Positions 1-9,303 of a stretch of 64,000 nt of DNA are shown here, piece by piece (the stretch's first letter is position 1; each line of letters begins with the position of its first letter). This stretch comes from Halorientalis pallida. GTDB taxonomy: Archaea; Halobacteriota; Halobacteria; Halobacteriales; Haloarculaceae. Where the stretch lies: the NCBI RefSeq assembly GCF_004118325.1, contig NZ_RDFA01000001.1, positions 356,424-420,423 of the forward strand, in the 5' to 3' direction. Both the position numbers and the translations under genes were made by a program. The notes beneath the pieces are model-generated. The model worked only from the letters and a program-made list of their open reading frames with translations. It had not been told where the DNA came from and searched no databases.

Positions 1-1724
1 TGCCGGAGGTCGTCGTCGGGCACGCCGTCGTCGTCCACGTCGTTGCGCTCGACCAGCGCCCGGAATCGGTCGGACTCGTTGGCGTAGTCACGGATCACGG
101 TCACGATGCTGGTGGTCTCGGCGTCCCGACCGCGGGAGACGAACGAGTCCGGCGGATTGCGCTGGGCCTTCTGGAACGACTCCAGCGTCGTGTCTCGCGT
201 CAGCGGCCCCTGGACGAAGATCGTCACCGACTCGCCCTGGACGGCCTCGAAGTTGTCTTCCAGGAATTGGATATCGCGAGTGACGGTATATCGGCTCGGT
301 GCAAACGGTTCGGGCAGGTCTTCGAGGTAGGCGGGCGTCTCTTCGGGCGGTAGGAAGTCCTCCTCGGAGAACGCGGTGTCGACCCCGGTCGCGTAGACGG
401 CCGAACCGGCCGAGATCAGGAGAACGACGAGCAGGAACGCGACCGGGGCACGCCGCGCGACCGCCACGCCGCCCGAGAGGACGCCGGCGAGCCGGGAGCC
501 CTCCCGACCGAGCGGTTGCTGACCGAACGCGGGGAGGTCGCGGGCCGCCCGGAACCGGTCGCTGGCGACCTTCGCCGCCGGGAGGAACAGGCCGAACACG
601 AGGAACGTGATAGCGATGCCGACGGCTGCGACGATCCCGAACTGCCGGATCGGCTGGAGGGCGCTCGTCAGGTTGGCGGCGAACCCGATGACGGTCGTCC
701 CGGTGACGATGCCGAAAGCCACGAGCAACTGGTCGAGCGCGCGCCGGATCGCCGTCTCGACGGTCGCGCCGGTGACCCGTTCCTCGCGGTAGCGGTTGAT
801 CGTGTGGATCCCGAAGTCGATACCGACCGCCAGGAGCAGCGGCGGCACCGCGATCAGGAACTGCGTGAATGGGATGCCGGTGAGCCCGAGAAACCCGAAC
901 GTCCAGAGCAGGGTCAGCGCGAGCGAGAGGGTTCCCAGCACGAGGTCGACGGGGTCGCGGTAGGAGACGATCAGGAAGGCGAGGATCAACGCAGCGGCGG
1001 CGGGCACGACGATGAGCAGCGAGTCCGCGATCACGTTCGAGAACTCCGCGGCGACGATCCCCTGTCCGAACACCCGGATGTCGGTATCGACCGGGGAAAC
1101 GATCCCCCGCGCCCGCAGCTGGATCGGCGTGAGTGGGCCGGGCTCGCCGCCACCGCCGCCCCCTTCGTCGAGTTCGGCTGGGATGCGGTGGGTGACGACC
1201 GCGACCGTCGCGCTCGCGGTCGCGCTGGTGGGGTTGAAGTCGTCGCTCACGATGTCGGTGAACGAGGGCCGATCCGAGAGATCGACCACCGCGGCGTCGA
1301 TCTCGGCCTCGCTGGCGCGGTCGATGACGCGTCGCTTCTCGGCGAGGGACTCGACGTCAGGGTCGAGTTCCGTGGCGATCTGTCCGGCCGCGCTCTGTGT
1401 GGACTCGACCCGGAGATCGGGGCGCTCGGACAGGGCTTCCAGCGCACGCAGCGTGGCGAGGAGTTCGGCCTTCGAGAGGACGTTCCGGTCGGTCTGGATC
1501 AGCTGGGTCGTCCCGGTATCGGCCCCGAACGGCGTCCCGAACTCCCGCTGAACGTCCTCGAAGGCCTCCTGTGCTGGCGTCCCCTCGGTGAACTGCTCGG
1601 TCCCGGCGGTCGTGGAGACCCGACCGAGACCGACGGCGAACAGTGCCGTCACCAGCAGGAAAGCGAGGACGACCGTCTTCGGCCGGTCGATTATCCAGTC
1701 AGCGACGGTCTCGGTGGCGTCCAT
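1..1724 (-). CDS. RND-superfamily exporter, C-terminus beyond window
   Basis: Open reading frame that starts at an ATG at 1724 and runs off the left edge, so about 574 N-terminal residues are visible. It opens with a cytoplasmic stub (MDATETVADWIIDRPKTVV) and a membrane helix, followed by a large exoplasmic loop and then a helix bundle carrying VGIDFGIHTINRYREE, the MMPL/RND-type motif. A second exoplasmic domain begins after RAPVAFLLVVLLISAGSAVY. Such proteins use ion gradients to move hydrophobic molecules. The start overlaps the stop of the upstream gene (TGATG), so the two are translationally coupled. The substrate cannot be inferred. Confidence 0.88.
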   Translation of the reverse strand, partial: MDATETVADWIIDRPKTVVLAFLLVTALFAVGLGRVSTTAGTEQFTEGTPAQEAFEDVQREFGTPFGADTGTTQLIQTDRNVLSKAELLATLRALEALSERPDLRVESTQSAAGQIATELDPDVESLAEKRRVIDRASEAEIDAAVVDLSDRPSFTDIVSDDFNPTSATASATVAVVTHRIPAELDEGGGGGGEPGPLTPIQLRARGIVSPVDTDIRVFGQGIVAAEFSNVIADSLLIVVPAAAALILAFLIVSYRDPVDLVLGTLSLALTLLWTFGFLGLTGIPFTQFLIAVPPLLLAVGIDFGIHTINRYREERVTGATVETAIRRALDQLLVAFGIVTGTTVIGFAANLTSALQPIRQFGIVAAVGIAITFLVFGLFLPAAKVASDRFRAARDLPAFGQQPLGREGSRLAGVLSGGVAVARRAPVAFLLVVLLISAGSAVYATGVDTAFSEEDFLPPEETPAYLEDLPEPFAPSRYTVTRDIQFLEDNFEAVQGESVTIFVQGPLTRDTTLESFQKAQRNPPDSFVSRGRDAETTSIVTVIRDYANESDRFRALVERNDVDDDGVPDDDLR

Positions 1725-4700
1725 CACTCGGTCCAGAACTGCCGGCCGACCAGGCCACCCATCAGGGCGAGCAGGGTGACGACCCCCAGCGGCCAGAGCC
1801 GCTCGATCAGGCCCTCCTCGTCGGGTTCGGTGACGTTGATCCCGACCTGGTAGGTCTCCGAGAGCTCCGTGTCGCCGTCGGGCAGTTCGTACTCGAAGTC
1901 GACGCGGAGCGGGACGGTTCTCGTACTCGCGTCACCGGCGGCGCTCAGGTCGAAGTCGAGTCGGACGGTCTCGTTGGGATCGAGGACGGCGACGAATGCC
2001 TCGTCGTCGCCGCTGTCCAGCGGTTCGTCGACGAACACCTTGGCGTTCACGTCCCGGAGCGTCTCGTTTCGGGCGTTTCGGACGACGAGTGTGACCGTGC
2101 CGGTCTCCCCGCGCGCGACCGCCGCGTCGACGCCGCGGACGGTGAATCGGTCGCGCTCGGGGCGCACCCGGACGCGGGCCGTGAGTTCCTCGCTCGTCGT
2201 CCGGTCGCCGTCGGTGTCGGCGTAGGCCACGCGGAAGCTGAGCAACCGGGGCGTTGCCGCGGCGTCCTCGGTGATCTCGACGGGGACCGAGAAGGGACTC
2301 GACTCGCCGGCCAGGAGGTCGCCGAGAGCGAACTCGGTCTCCTGTGGGTTCGTGGTCTCGGTATCGGTACGTAATCGCAGAACGGTCGCAGTGACGTTCG
2401 TCGGCCCCTCGTTGCGGACGCGACCCTCGACGACGCCCTCCTCGGCGACACGGAGGGTACTCGTGACGTTCGTGATCGTGAAGGTCTGCGCTGCCAGCGG
2501 GACGACGCCGAAGCGGATCGGCCTGCTCTCGCGGTCGTCGCCGGCGTCGTCCCGGTAGGCCACCAGTGCCCGGACGGCGTAGGCCTGGACCGCGCTGTCG
2601 TTCGCGGCGCGCAACTCGTACTCGACGGTCCGGTTCTCGCCGGAGTCCCACGCGCCCACGAACCGGGTTGAATTGTCCGCGCCGCCGACGGTGAGTTCGG
2701 CGCTGTTCGACCGGAGCGCGATCCGCGCGTCAGTCACGGACTCGTTGCGCCGGTTCGCGACGGTGAGGGCGAACGTGCCCGTGTCGCCAACCTGTGTCTC
2801 GACGGTGGTGTCGACGACCGCGAAGCCGTCGCGCTCGGCGCTGACCCCCACGGTGACGGTGTACCGGTCGCTCCGCCGGCGGTCGCCGGCGTCGGTCTCG
2901 TACTCGACGGCGAAGCGGAGCTGGCGGGGCCCGGGTTCGGCGTCGTCTACCAGCTCGAGGGGATAGGTGAACCCCTCGCTCTCGTCGACGTCGAGGTCGC
3001 CCAGCGGGACCGCCGGCCGGTCGGGGGTGACGGTCTCGTCGCCCGTCGTCACGACCACCGCGGCGTTCGAGACGTTCCGCGAGCCCGTGTTTTCGACCCG
3101 GCCCTGCACGGTGCCGCCCTCGCCGACCCGGAGCGTAGCCTCGACGTTCGAGATGGTGAAGGCCTGCTCGGCGTCGGGTTCGACGCTCGTCCGGATCGGG
3201 TCCGAGCGCTCGTCGTCGCCGTCGACCGTGTAGGCGACCCTGAGGGTGAGTGGGTATTCGGCGACCGCCGAGTCGTTGCTCGCGGTCACGTCGAAGGTTA
3301 CCGTCTCGTTCTCGCCGTCCGCCCACTCGCCGACGAAGCGGGAGGCGTTGGCCCCCCCGCCGACGAGGAGTTCGTCACTCCGGGAGGTGAGCGACACCCG
3401 TGCGTCCGTCAGGTCCTCGCTCACTTCGTTCGACAGCGTCACCGAGACCGTGCCCTCCTCGCCGACCTGGACGTCGCCGTCGACGTCCTCGAGGTCGAAA
3501 TCGGGCTCCTCGTCGTCGATCTCGACCGCACCCCGGAGGACCCGGCTCTCGCGGGGGTCGCCCTCGCCGTTCAGGTAGTCGACGACGAACTGGACCTGCA
3601 CGTCGCCCGGTTCGGCGTCGTCGGGGACCGTGACCGGCAGCTCGAAGTCTTCGTCCTCGCCGGAATCGAGGTCACCCAGCACCACCGCCTCGCGGCGGGC
3701 GACGACCGTCGCGTCGGTTTCGCCGATGGGAGCGACCGCCACGTCGTCACCGGTGACCAGTCGGACCGCGGCGTCGGTGGCCGGGGCCGGTCCCTCGTTA
3801 GTTATCTCGCCGCTGATGGTACCGTCGGCGTCGACTTCGAGGTCGGCGTCGAGGTCCGACAGTGAGAAGTCCTGTTCCTCGTCGGGCGTGACGCCGAATG
3901 TAATGTCGCGCGACCGCCGCCGGTCGCCGTCGGGATCGACGTAGCGGACGACGGCTTCCAGCGCGTACTCCTGGGTCGCCGAGCGGTTTGTCGGCGTCGC
4001 CGAGAACGTGATCGACTCGGTGTCGCCGGCCTCCCAATCGCCGACGAAGCGGGACGCTCCGGCACCGGCGGCACCCCCGTTCTCGCCGCTCGTCTGTCGG
4101 CCGGCGCTCCCGTCGACCAGGAGCGCACCGGTCTGTGACCGAACCAGTACGGAGGCCTCCGTGAGGTCCGCCGAGCCGGTGTTCTCCAGGTCGAGTTCGA
4201 CCGTCCCCTGCTCGCCGACCTGGAGGTCGCTGTCGACGGACTCGACCTCGAATCGGCCCTGTTCGGTGACGACGAGTTCGACCGGGACCGTGACGGTCTC
4301 TGTGTCTCGATCACTCTCGTTCACGTCGATCTCCTCGGTGAACTCGTACTCGATCTCGGCGTCGAGTTCGTAGGTCCCCGGATCGGCGTCGTCGTCGACG
4401 GCCAGCCTGAAGTCCGCGCGCGAGACCGACCCGCTCCGGAGGTCACCGAGCGGGACCGTCCCGGACTCGACGGTCACGGGCGCGTCGCCCTCGGTGAGCG
4501 TCACCCGGACGTTCCGCGCAGTGGTGACCGCCTGTTCCGCTTCGGGGTCGGTTCCCGTGCCGCCGTCGTCGACGGTGCCCGAGTTGACGACGCTGACCGT
4601 CAGTCGCCGGTCGACGCCGGGTTCGACGGTCCGGTTGGGCGCGAACGCGTCGAGGTCGGGCTCTCCGGTGACCGGCTCGGTCTGTTCCTGCACGGGACCG

Positions 4701-5299
4701 GTCCCCTCCTCCGGCGCGGTCTGGTTGCCGGGTCCCGGTGCAGTCTGATTCCCAGGCTCGCCCCCGTCACCGGGGACCGGCGTTCCGGCCCCGTCGCCCG
4801 GCGTCGTCTGGTTCCCGGGCGTCCCAGCGCCGCCGTCGGCCGGCGTGCCTGGCTCCGACGGGGCAGGCCCACCCGCGGGCGCCTCTCCGTCGGCGGGCGT
4901 CTCTCCGTCGGTCGGTGAACCTGGCGCCCCGTCCGCCGGCGGTTCCTCGGACGGTGGCGGTCCGTCCTCTGTCGTGGAGTCGCCGCCGTCGTCCCCGGCG
5001 GTGGTGGATTCGCCGTCCTCGGGTGTCTCTCCGTCGGGTCCGTCCGGCGGTTCCTCGCCGCCGTCGCCGCCGGCAGGGGCCCCCGTCCGTTCCGGTCCCC
5101 CGGAGGGGGTTTTTCGCTCGTCGTCACAGTCGTCGGTCGGTGTGGTGGGGGAGAGCGTCGCTGGAGCGGTCGTCGCCGTCTCGGTCGAGCCACACTCGTC
5201 GTCGGCCAGGCCGGCGTCCCCCGTTCCGGGGTCGGCCAGCGAGAGCCCCGCACCGATGGCGGTCACGGTGACCGCCAAGAGGAGGGTGCGTCGTCTCAT
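1724..5299 (-). CDS. Giant exported COG1361-like repeat protein, partner of the RND exporter
   Basis: A 1191-residue acidic protein. It has an N-terminal signal sequence (MRRRTLLLAVTVTAIGAG), a Pro/Gly/Glu/Thr-rich low-complexity linker to about residue 210, roughly eight Ig-like CARDB/COG1361-type modules, and one C-terminal membrane helix (LWPLGVVTLLALMGGLVG) before a short tail. Two module types alternate: one carries an LGDL-type signature, the other an SRFVG(E/D/A)W signature. The protein would sit outside the cell, tethered at its C-terminus. COG1361 proteins next to RND exporters are a known archaeal arrangement; a role as the exporter's exoplasmic partner is inferred from the TGATG overlap. 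Confidence 0.85.
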   Translation of the reverse strand: MRRRTLLLAVTVTAIGAGLSLADPGTGDAGLADDECGSTETATTAPATLSPTTPTDDCDDERKTPSGGPERTGAPAGGDGGEEPPDGPDGETPEDGESTTAGDDGGDSTTEDGPPPSEEPPADGAPGSPTDGETPADGEAPAGGPAPSEPGTPADGGAGTPGNQTTPGDGAGTPVPGDGGEPGNQTAPGPGNQTAPEEGTGPVQEQTEPVTGEPDLDAFAPNRTVEPGVDRRLTVSVVNSGTVDDGGTGTDPEAEQAVTTARNVRVTLTEGDAPVTVESGTVPLGDLRSGSVSRADFRLAVDDDADPGTYELDAEIEYEFTEEIDVNESDRDTETVTVPVELVVTEQGRFEVESVDSDLQVGEQGTVELDLENTGSADLTEASVLVRSQTGALLVDGSAGRQTSGENGGAAGAGASRFVGDWEAGDTESITFSATPTNRSATQEYALEAVVRYVDPDGDRRRSRDITFGVTPDEEQDFSLSDLDADLEVDADGTISGEITNEGPAPATDAAVRLVTGDDVAVAPIGETDATVVARREAVVLGDLDSGEDEDFELPVTVPDDAEPGDVQVQFVVDYLNGEGDPRESRVLRGAVEIDDEEPDFDLEDVDGDVQVGEEGTVSVTLSNEVSEDLTDARVSLTSRSDELLVGGGANASRFVGEWADGENETVTFDVTASNDSAVAEYPLTLRVAYTVDGDDERSDPIRTSVEPDAEQAFTISNVEATLRVGEGGTVQGRVENTGSRNVSNAAVVVTTGDETVTPDRPAVPLGDLDVDESEGFTYPLELVDDAEPGPRQLRFAVEYETDAGDRRRSDRYTVTVGVSAERDGFAVVDTTVETQVGDTGTFALTVANRRNESVTDARIALRSNSAELTVGGADNSTRFVGAWDSGENRTVEYELRAANDSAVQAYAVRALVAYRDDAGDDRESRPIRFGVVPLAAQTFTITNVTSTLRVAEEGVVEGRVRNEGPTNVTATVLRLRTDTETTNPQETEFALGDLLAGESSPFSVPVEITEDAAATPRLLSFRVAYADTDGDRTTSEELTARVRVRPERDRFTVRGVDAAVARGETGTVTLVVRNARNETLRDVNAKVFVDEPLDSGDDEAFVAVLDPNETVRLDFDLSAAGDASTRTVPLRVDFEYELPDGDTELSETYQVGINVTEPDEEGLIERLWPLGVVTLLALMGGLVGRQFWTE

Positions 5300-5473
5300 C
5301 GCCGGAGGGCCGCGAGCCGAGAGTGATCGGTCGACAGGGCGCGATCAGCACGCCGGAGACGCCGACCCGTGGGCACCAGTCGACCCAGCCGGTGCCCGGT
5401 AGTGCTCGGGGCGGGACGAGTGTCCCAGCCGTCGGTGGCCAGTCGCATCTTTCGCCGACCCTGGTACCAGAGA

Positions 5474-5510
5474 CCCGTTAGTACGCGCTCTGTTCGCGCT
5501 GGTTAACGGG
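5474..5510. other. Inverted repeat / hairpin between TauE-like and repeat-protein genes
   Basis: CCCGTTA at 5474-5480 pairs with TAACGGG at 5504-5510, with an inner GCGC/GCGC pairing. It lies downstream of the TauE-like stop and upstream of the 5299 start. It could be a transcript 3' end or a leader structure; no U-run follows it on the minus strand, so a terminator role is uncertain. Confidence 0.4.
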
Positions 5511-5563
5511 ACCGTATTCGCGAGGACGGATTTTTGAACCAGTCTACGATCCGCGACGGTCGG

Positions 5564-6583
5564 TCACACGAGTTGCGAGAGCACGACCAGTCCGATCCCG
5601 AAGGCGTACGCGGGAATGAGGTAGCCCAGCAGATTGCCGGGCACGACCCTGACGAGGTACGGCGCGACGACGGCGGCGACGACCGATCCGACGAGCAAGG
5701 AGGGGAGCAACCGGTAGTCGACGGCGAATCCGGCGGCGAACAGCGTCAAGTACAGCACGGCGCCGACGAGTGAGACCAGCCCTTCCGCGAACGACGTGAT
5801 CGCCGTCGCGGTCTTCTCGTAGACGCCGGCGAATATCTGCCCGAGGGTCACGACGGGACCGAAGCCACCCCCGGAGATGCCTTTGTTGACGCCTGCGAGC
5901 AGGGCGAAGCCGGCCAGCCTGCGCGGGCGGTAGACGTTCGAACGTGGGAGGTACTGGCGGGCGATGCCGACGAGGCCCATGCCGATCACGAGGACGGCGA
6001 CGTACCCCTCGATCAACGCTTCGGGGAGACCCAGCGCGAGATACGCGAGCAGGACCGAGAGGACGGTGCCCGCGATGCCGCCAGCGGTCAGCACGATCAC
6101 GGCGCGAGTCGCATCGGTCAGGGGCGGACGGATCGAGAACTCGACGTTCTCGAACTCGTGGTGCATCGCTCCGGCGAGTAAGCCGCTCATACTCTCGGTG
6201 ACGAACAGAGCGGGAACGACCTCAAGCGGGGCGTAGCCGAGAGAGAACAGGAGCGGCGAGAGTGCCGTCCCGAACCCCATGCCCGAGGCCGAGTCCAGCG
6301 TCTCGAAGACGACACCGGCGACGATCACGGACGGGACGAACAAGCGGGAGACAGCGGCGGGGTCGGTCGACCGGACACCGGCGGCCCAGACGCTGGCGAG
6401 GAGCGCGAACCCGAGCACGAGCAGGAGCCAGCCCACCCGACGTCGGGTCCGTGTGCCGATCCGGGCCCGCTCCGTGAACGGTTTGTCGTCGAGTTCGCGC
6501 GCTACAGCGTCGATCTCGGGGTTTCGATACGCCGGCTCGACTGGTTCGACCTCCCCGATCCGTCCCTCCGACATCGCTCCCAT
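5564..6583 (-). CDS. TauE/SafE-family membrane permease
   Basis: A 339-residue protein with about eight membrane segments. The duplicated family motifs are visible: GFGTALSPLLF in the first half and NKGISGGGFGPVV in the second. This family (sulfite exporter TauE/SafE, formerly DUF81) moves small anions such as sulfite or sulfoacetate across the membrane. The reading frame stays open upstream to 7231, but that stretch is Arg-rich and overlaps the next gene, so the start is placed at the ATG at 6583 (MGAMSEGRIGE); the ATG at 6574 is equally possible. The gene appears to stand alone and its substrate is unknown. Confidence 0.88.
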   Translation of the reverse strand: MGAMSEGRIGEVEPVEPAYRNPEIDAVARELDDKPFTERARIGTRTRRRVGWLLLVLGFALLASVWAAGVRSTDPAAVSRLFVPSVIVAGVVFETLDSASGMGFGTALSPLLFSLGYAPLEVVPALFVTESMSGLLAGAMHHEFENVEFSIRPPLTDATRAVIVLTAGGIAGTVLSVLLAYLALGLPEALIEGYVAVLVIGMGLVGIARQYLPRSNVYRPRRLAGFALLAGVNKGISGGGFGPVVTLGQIFAGVYEKTATAITSFAEGLVSLVGAVLYLTLFAAGFAVDYRLLPSLLVGSVVAAVVAPYLVRVVPGNLLGYLIPAYAFGIGLVVLSQLV

Positions 6584-6684
6584 CGGTGGAGGGCGGACAC
6601 GGGGATTGTAATCCAGCACGTACCGGCCGCGCTGGTCGGTTGTGACGGGGCGTAAAAAGGAGGTGTCGCGAGTCCGTTCAGGGA

Positions 6685-7089
6685 TCAGCGACCGGTCGGT
6701 CGACCCGCGGGTTCGGGTTCGCGGCGCTTGACCATCCCGCCGAGGCCGCCGCCGATGGCCCCGGGAATCGCGTGGAAGCCGAGGTACAGCGCCCACACGA
6801 GCACGGTGGCGAGGCCGACGAGGCCGAACAGCACCGTTCCCAGGACCGCCAGGATACCGCCGACGATCAGCGCGCCGAGCGTGGTTCCGACGATCCCGTT
6901 GACCACCCCGTTCCCGACCCCGTCGCCGGCGACGTAGCCCGCGACGAATCCACCGAGCAGGCCGGTGGCCGCCCAGCCCAAGCTGGGGAGCGTGATGCCC
7001 GTCAGCGGGAGCGTCAGGCCACCGATGATCCCGATGGCGAGGGTGACGACGAATCCAGCGAGTACTGCGCGTGTGTTGAGAGCTGCCAT
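6685..7089 (-). CDS. DUF5518-type small membrane protein
   Basis: A 134-residue glycine-rich protein with about four hydrophobic segments (for example LATVLVWALYLGFHAIPGAI) and an Arg/Pro-rich C-terminal tail. The alternating Gly/Ala/Val helices with a GGFVAGYVAGDG motif match the haloarchaeal DUF5518 family of membrane proteins, whose role is unknown. It is the first gene after a long noncoding stretch and precedes the TauE-like gene on the same strand with a gap of about 100 bases. The family assignment is from memory of its pattern. Confidence 0.75.
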   Translation of the reverse strand: MAALNTRAVLAGFVVTLAIGIIGGLTLPLTGITLPSLGWAATGLLGGFVAGYVAGDGVGNGVVNGIVGTTLGALIVGGILAVLGTVLFGLVGLATVLVWALYLGFHAIPGAIGGGLGGMVKRREPEPAGRPTGR

Positions 7090-7712
7090 AACGTATAGAA
7101 CTACGCCGGCTGAGACCGTAACCGTATGTGACGAGTTCGAGCCTTTCCTCCGCGTTGCGTTCCTCTACGTGGCGTTTCCGGACAGATGGACCGGGGAGCG
7201 TCGGTTCGGGGTCGCCGCGGCAGTCGGCCACCAGTAGGGGGACCGTCGAACCCGCGAGGACTGGCGTTCCGTCACCGTAATCCGAACCAGACTGCGGGCG
7301 AAACGACTGGGGGATCGGCTTACCGCGATTGCAACTGGGCGGACGTTTCGATCCTGGCGACAGTCAGTCCCGACGAGTCGAGCCCCGCCCGGTCCCGCCG
7401 CTCGTCCGGTCGGCGGTCCGACAGAAAGCTGGATAAAATCGAAACCATCCGGAAATCGAGACCCGTCGCAGTCGTGGCTACGGGCTTCGTGCGGATCGGT
7501 TCAGAACCCGCCGGTGATGCGACTCGGCCGTCGTTCCGGCGGTCGCGTTCGTTCCGTTTCGGGGACAGCAGACCCGGCTTTCGTGCCGGGTCGTCCCCGT
7601 CTCTCCCGCTCGTGACAGTTCCGGCTATCTGCACTTACCCGAGCGTGCAACAGTCGTCGCGTCTGCTACTTTCCACATAACCAAGGGTTGGCCTGTGGTG
7701 GACTGGTGGTGC
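7090..7712. other. Long intergenic region between divergent genes
   Basis: The 623 bases separate the DUF5518-like gene (minus) from the DUF4397 gene (plus). Open frames here are Arg/Ser-rich and look like random GC-rich sequence. A strong extended hairpin lies at 7561-7598 and a possible TATA-like stretch (CACATAACC) near 7673-7681. I see no RNA gene that I can name. Confidence 0.5.
7561..7598. other. Extended two-part hairpin
   Basis: GGGGAC (7561-7566) pairs with GTCCCC (7593-7598), and inside it GACCCGGC (7571-7578) pairs with GCCGGGTC (7585-7592) around a six-base loop. Together this gives 14 base pairs with one 4-base bulge, about 115 bases upstream of the DUF4397 start. It may be part of an untranslated RNA or a transcription end; its function is not known. 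Confidence 0.45.
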
Positions 7713-8732
7713 ATGGTTTCAGCAAGAAAGCGCAGTACGCAGGTGTTGGCGATTACGTTGCTTCTGGTCGCCGTCGGGGGTCTGGTCGTCGTCGGCCCCA
7801 CGCTCGCACAGGAAGATGACGACGAGGCGGACGAGGACGAGGAGGAACCCGGCTCACAGGTCCGTCTCGTGCACGCGGTGCCCGACGGTCCCGCCGTGGA
7901 CGTGTACATCGACGGTGAGCGAGTGCTCCAGGAGGTCGATCCCGGAGAGGTGATCGACTATCAGGAGGTCGAACCCGGGAACCACAGCTTCGTGCTGGTC
8001 GCGGCCGAGGAACCCGGTGGCGTCGTCCTCGATACGCGGGTCGAGACCGAAGAGCGGGGCAACTACACCGTCGCAGCCACGGGCCAGTTCGAGGGTGGTG
8101 ACGGTGAGACCGAACCCGTCGCCTTGCTCGACAACGCGACCGAGGTGCAAAGCGAGTTCGCGGCCGTCCGACTGGGCCACCTCGTCCGCGGTGCCCCCGA
8201 CGTCACGGTGACCCTCAACGCCACCGGCGGCGTGGTGTTCGAACAGGTTACGTTCGGCGAGGCCACGCAGTACAAGACGATCCCCGAGGGCGAGTACACC
8301 CTCGATATCCGCGCAGACGGCGCGGACGGTGACGTCATCGCGACCGTCGACGCGGACCTCGCTGGTGGCGAGGCTACGTCCCTGCTCGCAGTCGGTGCGG
8401 AAGACGAAAACGAGACCCTCCAGGTCCTCCAGCAGACCGATCCCACCGGTCCCGAGGAACTCTCGCCAGACATCGTCCCCCAGCCCAACGGTGACGAAGC
8501 GGACGACACCGACGATGAGGAGACTGCCGAGGACGAGACCGACGAGACTGTCGAGAACGAAACCGAAGACGAACCGATCGACATCAACGAGACTGACGTG
8601 ACCGAGGAAGTCACGGAGGAGACCGGAGAGGCCGAAGACGAAGCCGACGAGGAAACTGACGACGAAGACGACGAGGCGGCTGAGGACGAAGCCGACGAGG
8701 AAGACACCGAGACTGCCACGCCCGAGGCGTGA
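7713..8732 (+). CDS. DUF4397-domain exported protein with very acidic tail
   Basis: A 339-residue protein. It has a signal peptide (VSARKRSTQVLAITLLLVA), then an acidic linker and a DUF4397 domain beginning at SQVRLVHAVPDGPAVDVYID, which is the typical family opening. The second half of the domain has RLGHLVRGAPDVTVTLN. The last ~100 residues are almost only Glu, Asp and Thr. DUF4397 is a beta-rich extracellular domain without a defined biochemical role. The ATG at 7713 is preferred over the GTG at 7695 because the signal peptide starts there. A T-run follows the stop. Confidence 0.85.
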   Translation: MVSARKRSTQVLAITLLLVAVGGLVVVGPTLAQEDDDEADEDEEEPGSQVRLVHAVPDGPAVDVYIDGERVLQEVDPGEVIDYQEVEPGNHSFVLVAAEEPGGVVLDTRVETEERGNYTVAATGQFEGGDGETEPVALLDNATEVQSEFAAVRLGHLVRGAPDVTVTLNATGGVVFEQVTFGEATQYKTIPEGEYTLDIRADGADGDVIATVDADLAGGEATSLLAVGAEDENETLQVLQQTDPTGPEELSPDIVPQPNGDEADDTDDEETAEDETDETVENETEDEPIDINETDVTEEVTEETGEAEDEADEETDDEDDEAAEDEADEEDTETATPEA

Positions 8733-8790
8733 CCCTCTCGTCGCCCGTGCCGACCCGGGTACTCCCTTCGGTCCCCCGACAGATCCAGCC

Positions 8791-8798
8791 TTATTTTT
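8791..8798 (+). terminator. T-rich transcription stop after DUF4397 gene
   Basis: TTATTTTT lies about 60 bases after the stop codon of the DUF4397 gene in an otherwise GC-rich stretch, as expected for an archaeal oligo-T terminator. The next gene is convergent and ends at 8823. Confidence 0.5.
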
Positions 8799-8822
8799 GC
8801 AACCGATACCCGACAGCGGCGG

Positions 8823-9248
8823 CTACGGGGGTGACTCGGCGGCTGTCGGTGCGTCGTCGGACAGAAGTAAAAAGGCGAGACGCGCCGCGATGTCGGGACT
8901 CACCGACCCGGCCAGCCGCATCGCCGCCGTCTCGTGGTCGTCGAGGCCGAGGACGTCCCGGAAGAACCACGAGAGCGTGACGTACCGCTCGTGCAGGTCG
9001 TCGGCCCTCGACCGGCCCTCGGCCGTGAGCGTCGCCCCGTCGTACGGCTCGTAGCTGATCAGTCCCTTTTCATCGAGACGCTGGCACATCTCGGTCGTCG
9101 CCGCCGGCGACTTGTCGAGCCGATCCGCGAGGTCGCCCGACGGAATCGGGGGGGAACGCCGCTGTTGCGCGACGTACAGGGCGAGCAGATACTGATCGAC
9201 GATGGTCGCAGTGTCGGTCACGGGATCACCCTTCGCCGGCGACGACAT
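8823..9248 (-). CDS. DtxR-family metal-dependent regulator, short form
   Basis: A 141-residue protein with a DtxR/MntR-type winged helix (VDQYLLALYVAQQ, then a recognition helix near SPAATTEMCQRLDEKGLI) and a dimerisation segment (FFRDVLGLDDHETAAMRLAG). There is no C-terminal FeoA/SH3-like domain. Family members repress metal uptake when bound to Fe(II) or Mn(II). The usual Cys-x-x-Glu-His metal-ligand stretch after the dimer helix reads MRLAG here, so metal sensing may be non-canonical. It is the last gene of the 8.8-11.9 kb operon and is probably autoregulated through the palindromes at 11916-11967. A start at 9263 is also possible. Confidence 0.82.
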   Translation of the reverse strand: MSSPAKGDPVTDTATIVDQYLLALYVAQQRRSPPIPSGDLADRLDKSPAATTEMCQRLDEKGLISYEPYDGATLTAEGRSRADDLHERYVTLSWFFRDVLGLDDHETAAMRLAGSVSPDIAARLAFLLLSDDAPTAAESPP

Positions 9249-9303
9249 CCGCCAGTCGCCCACACTGGGGGTCGAGTGACCGCCTCGTCGGCCTCGGTGT
9301 CGC

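Noticed and set aside
516-1853. 445-codon plus-strand open frame opposite the RND exporter
   Set aside because: It is antisense to a gene with clear membrane and family motifs; its own translation is Arg/Gly/Asp-rich and patternless, typical of shadow frames in GC-rich DNA.
7186-7680. 164-codon plus frame in the 7.1-7.7 kb gap
   Set aside because: Arg/Ser/Pro-rich without signal, domain or promoter; it also crosses the strong hairpin.
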